A DNA stretch of 9,582 nucleotides from CAZJGG01 sp964545475. GTDB taxonomy: Bacteria > Bacillota > Clostridia > Lachnospirales > JAISER01. The translations under genes were made by a program, and so were the position numbers. Positions 6,080 to 9,582 of the stretch are shown piece by piece. The notes beneath the pieces were generated by a model. It saw only the letters and a program-made list of their open reading frames with translations. It did not search any database and was not told the DNA's origin. Location of the stretch: NCBI GenBank assembly GCA_964545475.1, contig CAZJGG010000083.1, positions 1 through 9,582 on the forward strand, read 5' to 3'. The first letter of the stretch is position 1. The number at the start of each line of letters is the position of its first letter.

Positions 6080-6728
6080 AGAGAAGTTGAGAAAAAAAAT
6101 AATTAAATTCAGCGGTCTGCTTGAAGTTTATATTTCTATATTAATAATAATAGCTGTTTCTGTTTTTTCAATAAATATAGTTATAGATATTGTGAAAATT
6201 ATTCCTGCACTTTTTACAGATGAAAATTCTTTTTTTGTAGAACAGTTTTTAGGGCGTAGTTTAGAGCTTGTAATCGCCATAGAGTTTGTTAAAATGATTG
6301 CTCATAATACGCCGGGTTCAACTATCGAGGTTTTAATATTTACTATTGCAAGAAGTATTATAGCAACCCATGGAAATTCACTTTACCAGTTACTTTTTGG
6401 CATTTTGGCAATTGCAGTATTGTTTGGTATAAGAAAATGGGCTCATAAATATGACAGAAGCCCAGTTAATGTATTATCAGACAATAATAACAGGGAAAAG
6501 GGCATTTTTTTTAACGCAAATATGTTAGTAACAAAAATTGGCGAAATTATTGGAAAAAAAATTCCTGCAAGAAAAGAAGATACAGTTGGAAAGCTTGTTG
6601 AAAGCTGCCTTAGAAGCAGAAAGGGCGGTTTTAAAGAAGGGGATATGCTTGAAATTGGTGGAGTATGCTTTATTGTAGATAAGATAAAAGACGAGAATAT
6701 TGAACAAGTGGAAGTATTAAAGGAATAA
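6072..6728 (+). CDS. PsiE-like membrane protein with C-terminal CorC/HlyC transporter-associated domain
   Basis: The protein has 218 residues from the chosen start. The N-terminal part (about 15-122) has about four hydrophobic segments: around 17-45, 60-78, 83-98 and 104-121. It resembles the phosphate-starvation-inducible PsiE family, most clearly in LELVIAIEFVKMIAHNTPG (64-82) and the following TIARSIIATHG. The cytoplasmic C-terminal part (about 165-217) resembles the transporter-associated CorC/HlyC domain, in TVGKLVES, KEGDMLEIGGVCFIVDKI and the final VEVL strand. In other proteins that domain follows CBS domains and is linked to ion transport. The molecular function of PsiE is not established, and I cannot say what is transported or sensed. 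The start overlaps the G3E GTPase end, so the two proteins are probably made together. The next gene follows after 29 nt, without a visible terminator. Confidence 0.72.
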   Translation: MREEKLRKKIIKFSGLLEVYISILIIIAVSVFSINIVIDIVKIIPALFTDENSFFVEQFLGRSLELVIAIEFVKMIAHNTPGSTIEVLIFTIARSIIATHGNSLYQLLFGILAIAVLFGIRKWAHKYDRSPVNVLSDNNNREKGIFFNANMLVTKIGEIIGKKIPARKEDTVGKLVESCLRSRKGGFKEGDMLEIGGVCFIVDKIKDENIEQVEVLKE

Positions 6729-6757
6729 ACAAAATCAATTAAATGGAGAATTGATAT

Positions 6758-8371
6758 ATGTTAAAAACCTATATATACACTGATGAAGAATTATGTTATG
6801 GATGTAATAAATGTATTTTAAAATGCCCAACACATGCAAACAGTGCTTCATTTGTTAACATGGAAAACAAAATTTATATTAATGAAGAGCGTTGTATTAA
6901 TTGCGGTGAATGTGTTAACATCTGTAACCATTCTGCAAGAGCATTTAATGACGATACCGAGGCTTTTTTCTCAGATCTGGCAACCGGCGCTAAAATTTCT
7001 GTAATCGTCGCACCGGCGGCACGAACGAATTTTAATAATCTGGGTAAATTATTTGGTTTTTTAAAGAAAGCTGGGGTAAATTCCATTTATGATGTTTCCT
7101 ACGGAGCGGATATTTGCACATGGGCTTACATTAAGTCAATTAATGAACAAAAGCTAAAAACAGTTATAGCTCAGCCATGCCCTGTTATTGTAAATTATAT
7201 TGAGCATTTTAAGCCTGCTCTTATAAAATACCTTTCAAATGTTCAAAGCCCGGCAGTTTGTACTGCAATATACTTTAACAAATATAAAAACATTAATGAT
7301 AAAATAGCTTTCCTTTCGCCTTGTATTGCTAAATCTAATGAATTTACCGATGTTAACACCGCTGGAGTAATTCATTATAACGTTACATATAACAAATTAA
7401 ATGAGTATTTGCAAAATAACAATATTAATTTAAACGAATACCAATCAGCAGAATTTGATAACGATGACGGAGGGTGGGGGTTTGCCTTTTCAAGACCCGG
7501 AGGTTTAAAAGAGAATGTTCATTTTTATTTGGGTGAAGATAAGTGGGTTAAGCAGATTGAAGGCATGGAACACGTTAAAAAGTATCTTGAAGAATATGAC
7601 AGAGATGTGCGTTCCGGCAAGCCTGTGCCGTTGCTTATAGATGTCTTAAACTGTCAGCATGGGTGTAACCTCGGTACGGCTGCTGGCAAGGATTTATCTC
7701 TAAACTCCATTGATTATCAAACCAACAACAACAAAGGAAAGTTTTCAAAAGAAGACGGAAAGCGGCTTTTTGATTATTTTAATAAAAATCTTGATTTAAA
7801 AGATTTTATAAGAAACTATTCTGATAAAAGCAAAGATATAAAGTCCCTTGATGAGCATAATATTGAAAGCGTATTTATGAAGCTTGGCAAAGATACAGAA
7901 GCAAAAAGAAAAATAGACTGTTTTTGCTGTGGTTATGGAAGCTGCCGAGAGTTTGCCATTGCAATAGCAAGTGGTTTTAATCATTGCGACAATTGCGTGC
8001 ACTATCTGGAATCAGCTTTAGCTAATAGCCTTGTTGACTTTGATAAAACTTTTACGAAATTATCTGAGAATTTAGCACTTATAAATACTAGAATAAAGGA
8101 ATTTGATAAAAATTCTAAAGATTTGCATTCAATTGCATTTCAGACTAAAATTATATCTATAAACGCCAATATAGAGTCTGCCCATGCAGGCAGCAGCGGC
8201 AAAAGTTTTGCAGTCCTTGCATCAGAGATAAAACGTCTTGCCGAGGGTTCTTCTGATGTTATCGACACAAACACACAAAACTCTGAAGAAATTAAGCAAA
8301 TGATAAAAGAGTTGGATAAATCATTAATTAGCATACGGAAAGAGCTTCACCGGGTTATGAAAGTCACGTAA
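6758..8371 (+). CDS. Soluble [FeFe]-hydrogenase-like Fe-S sensor with chemoreceptor-type signalling tail
   Basis: The 537-residue protein lacks a signal peptide and membrane helices. Residues 13-56 hold two ferredoxin-type [4Fe-4S] motifs: C13, C16, C19, C23 and C46, C49, C52, C56. Residues about 75-345 resemble the catalytic domain of iron-only hydrogenase. The three H-cluster motifs read AQPCPV (C141), SPCIAK (C189, K192) and NCQHGC (C299, C303), so all four expected cluster ligands are kept. The first cysteine of the usual TSCCP, which relays protons in active enzymes, is proline. Residues 388-413 form another Fe-S motif of the CxxCGxxxC type (C388, C391, C396, with C410/C413). Residues about 420-537 carry the methyl-accepting chemotaxis hairpin tip, IAFQTKIISINANIESAHAG and SFAVLASEIKRLAEGS, but with short arms. 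A sensory hydrogenase signalling to a CheA/CheW system or another partner is the best reading. GGAG at 6745-6748 lies 9 nt before the ATG. It may share the GTPase operon. Confidence 0.85.
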   Translation: MLKTYIYTDEELCYGCNKCILKCPTHANSASFVNMENKIYINEERCINCGECVNICNHSARAFNDDTEAFFSDLATGAKISVIVAPAARTNFNNLGKLFGFLKKAGVNSIYDVSYGADICTWAYIKSINEQKLKTVIAQPCPVIVNYIEHFKPALIKYLSNVQSPAVCTAIYFNKYKNINDKIAFLSPCIAKSNEFTDVNTAGVIHYNVTYNKLNEYLQNNNINLNEYQSAEFDNDDGGWGFAFSRPGGLKENVHFYLGEDKWVKQIEGMEHVKKYLEEYDRDVRSGKPVPLLIDVLNCQHGCNLGTAAGKDLSLNSIDYQTNNNKGKFSKEDGKRLFDYFNKNLDLKDFIRNYSDKSKDIKSLDEHNIESVFMKLGKDTEAKRKIDCFCCGYGSCREFAIAIASGFNHCDNCVHYLESALANSLVDFDKTFTKLSENLALINTRIKEFDKNSKDLHSIAFQTKIISINANIESAHAGSSGKSFAVLASEIKRLAEGSSDVIDTNTQNSEEIKQMIKELDKSLISIRKELHRVMKVT

Positions 8372-8372
8372 T

Positions 8373-8429
8373 ATAATGAGAGCTTAATAAAAATTGCGCC
8401 TTTTGCAATTTTTATTAAGCTCTCATTAT
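8373..8429. terminator. Bidirectional terminator between convergent genes
   Basis: A perfect 25-bp inverted repeat (arms 8373-8397 and 8405-8429) encloses a 7-nt loop GCCTTTT. The stem top AAAAATTGC/GCAATTTTT supplies a T-rich stretch on either strand. It starts 1 nt after the sensor stop and ends 12 nt before the stop of the convergent minus-strand gene, the standard place for a shared terminator. The unusually long stem would also make a stable mRNA 3' end. Confidence 0.85.
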
Positions 8430-8441
8430 TTAAGGCGACCT

Positions 8442-9530
8442 CTAAACACGCCCTGGCGTATTAAAATCCACTTCATAAACAAAACTTAGCTTTCTACGGT
8501 AGTCAAGCTCAACTAAATCGGCAGGGGTTATTTTGCTGTCCTGTTTTTCAAAATATTCTAAGTTTGCATATTTTAACATTTTATAAACAAACTGAGAGCA
8601 AAACATAATGTTGGATTTATGAGAGTATTTTAAAATAAGCCCCATAATATTATAAGCGCTGCCCTGGCAGTTTATTTCATAAATTTTGTCAATAATCATC
8701 TTTTTTTGCTGGGGCGTAGTTTCCAAACTATACACAATAATTGAAGCATCACTTTTCTTGTTAAAATATTCTATCATTTCTCGGTTTAAACCGGGCGGAT
8801 ATACCCTTTCACCGCCGTTATAGCTTAAAATCGTTTTTAAATCCGCATCAAAGGAAAGCGAGGCATGGTTATACTGTTTTTTTGTAAAAACTGAAATAAT
8901 CTCGCTTGCGGCACTGCCCGTATTTGATATTACAATATAAATCCGAGGGTCATTTATTGTGTCGTAAGCCGCATTAAAGTAGTCCTCTGTAAGCGTTCCG
9001 TTATTTATGTACCTAAAAGAGTTGTGCCTTGGTAGGTCTGTTACTATATCCTCAATGTTATCAATGGAAACGCTGTCACCGATTTTTTTAAGGTTTTCTA
9101 TTGTGGAAGTTATATTTTCTTTATGGTTTTTAATCTCGTTAAAACTAAACGTAGAAATATCCTGCAGCGACGGCATATAAAACGATACATATTTATTTAC
9201 AACAAAGAAACGCTCAATTACAAACGGAAATAATATACCCACCACGCTAAACAACCTACCCAAAAAAGGCTTTATCCAAATTTCATTAACATTAAAGTCT
9301 ATAAGCCGGTTGAAATAAAGCAAAATAATAAACAAAAAGCTGTAAGATACAATCATCAGCAGCTTTAAGCGTTTTTTTGAAGGAATGCTTATTGCCCTCA
9401 TAACAACAAATATGTACCCATACAAATACGACAGCGCAAAAAGCTGCCTGTTGCCATAAAAAAAGAAGCCAATTAAAAATAATGCCACGCAGGTTCTTAA
9501 AATTATGTGATAACGTTTTATTGTTGACAT
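8442..9530 (-). CDS. Membrane-anchored protein with permuted papain-like (YiiX/LRAT, NlpC/P60-type) domain
   Basis: The protein has 362 residues from the preferred ATG. The N-terminal region has about four hydrophobic segments (about 9-25, 31-46, 57-73 and 92-110). A polar, partly helical connector follows (about 118-190). The C-terminal domain (about 196-345) matches the circularly permuted NlpC/P60 superfamily, in which the catalytic His precedes the Cys. It reads IYIVISNTGSAASEIISVFT, then YNHASLSFD with H222. Further on come the SYNGGERVYPPG turn and MFCSQFVYKML with C311 at the start of a helix. Relatives include peptidases, amidases and acyltransferases acting on peptides or lipids, so the substrate is open. 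The positive-inside rule does not clearly settle which side of the membrane the domain faces. An upstream TTG at 9578 extends the frame to 378 residues but lacks a Shine-Dalgarno. It also coincides with a probable -35, so ATG 9530 is chosen. It has its own promoter and converges on the sensor gene. Confidence 0.78.
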   Translation of the reverse strand: MSTIKRYHIILRTCVALFLIGFFFYGNRQLFALSYLYGYIFVVMRAISIPSKKRLKLLMIVSYSFLFIILLYFNRLIDFNVNEIWIKPFLGRLFSVVGILFPFVIERFFVVNKYVSFYMPSLQDISTFSFNEIKNHKENITSTIENLKKIGDSVSIDNIEDIVTDLPRHNSFRYINNGTLTEDYFNAAYDTINDPRIYIVISNTGSAASEIISVFTKKQYNHASLSFDADLKTILSYNGGERVYPPGLNREMIEYFNKKSDASIIVYSLETTPQQKKMIIDKIYEINCQGSAYNIMGLILKYSHKSNIMFCSQFVYKMLKYANLEYFEKQDSKITPADLVELDYRRKLSFVYEVDFNTPGRV

Positions 9531-9536
9531 TGCCAT

Positions 9537-9541
9537 TCCTC
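9537..9541 (-). promoter_or_regulatory. Ribosome binding site of the papain-like membrane protein
   Basis: On the minus strand GAGGA lies 6 nt before ATG 9530. The alternative ATG at 9536 directly abuts it, so 9530 is favoured. Confidence 0.65.
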
Positions 9542-9549
9542 GTTTGTTA

Positions 9550-9578
9550 TGTATAAATTTTGGGTTTATTTGTAGCAA
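9550..9578 (-). promoter_or_regulatory. Possible promoter of the papain-like membrane protein
   Basis: On the minus strand TTGCTA (9578-9573) and TATACA (9555-9550) are 17 nt apart, each a partial match to the sigma-A consensus. Transcription would start near 9543, giving a very short leader that just includes the ribosome binding site. The sequence beyond the window end could hold a better promoter. Confidence 0.35.
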
Positions 9579-9582
9579 ATGT

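Noticed and set aside
9531..9578. TTG start at 9578 adding 16 residues to the papain-like protein
   Set aside because: There is no ribosome site before it, it coincides with a candidate -35 element, and GAGGA is well placed for ATG 9530.

Overview
The window looks like a chromosomal segment from a low-G+C anaerobic Firmicute, most likely of class Clostridia. The DNA is AT-rich by eye. Strong AGGAGG-type ribosome binding sites and a TTG start are present. The cell-wall amidase carries a copper-amine-oxidase-type N-terminal domain, and there is an iron-only-hydrogenase-like sensor protein of the kind found in clostridia. Species cannot be named from the sequence alone. I see no tRNA, rRNA, CRISPR array, insertion sequence or prophage gene.

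Layout. Seven genes run on the + strand and one converges on them from the right end. Positions 1-131 hold a promoter (extended -10 at 85-93). It drives a secreted N-acetylmuramoyl-L-alanine amidase (132-2348). A very strong GC-rich hairpin (2375-2413) separates the amidase from a two-domain PPK2-type polyphosphate kinase/phosphotransferase (2440-3903, TTG start). A 14-nt tandem repeat that includes the kinase stop codon leads into a DUF402 protein (3953-4420). This is followed within a few bases by a RadC/JAB-domain protein (4425-5114). An extended -10 promoter at 5118-5126 then begins what looks like a small operon. It comprises a G3E (CobW/COG0523) GTPase (5147-6079), overlapped by 8 nt by a PsiE-like membrane protein with a CorC/HlyC-type C-terminal domain (about 6072-6728). 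Next, after 29 nt, comes a 537-residue iron-sulfur/hydrogenase-like/chemoreceptor-like sensor (6758-8371). A perfect 25-bp hairpin (8373-8429) serves as terminator for both this gene and the convergent gene, a membrane-anchored protein with a permuted papain-like (YiiX/LRAT/NlpC-P60-type) domain (8442-9530, minus strand).

How the genes could work together. The first block has housekeeping functions: wall hydrolysis, polyphosphate/nucleotide metabolism and RadC. In the second block, a metal-handling GTPase, a small membrane protein and a soluble Fe-S sensor are closely spaced, so co-expression is plausible. A joint role in metal or redox/H2 sensing is only an inference. The sensor keeps all four cysteines expected to hold an H-cluster but has proline in place of the proton-relay cysteine, which favours sensing over turnover. 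I found no convincing new defence or mobile system. The most interesting items are the sensor, the PsiE/CorC_HlyC fusion beside the G3E GTPase, the permuted papain-like membrane protein, and the two mutually exclusive hairpins before the polyphosphate kinase.
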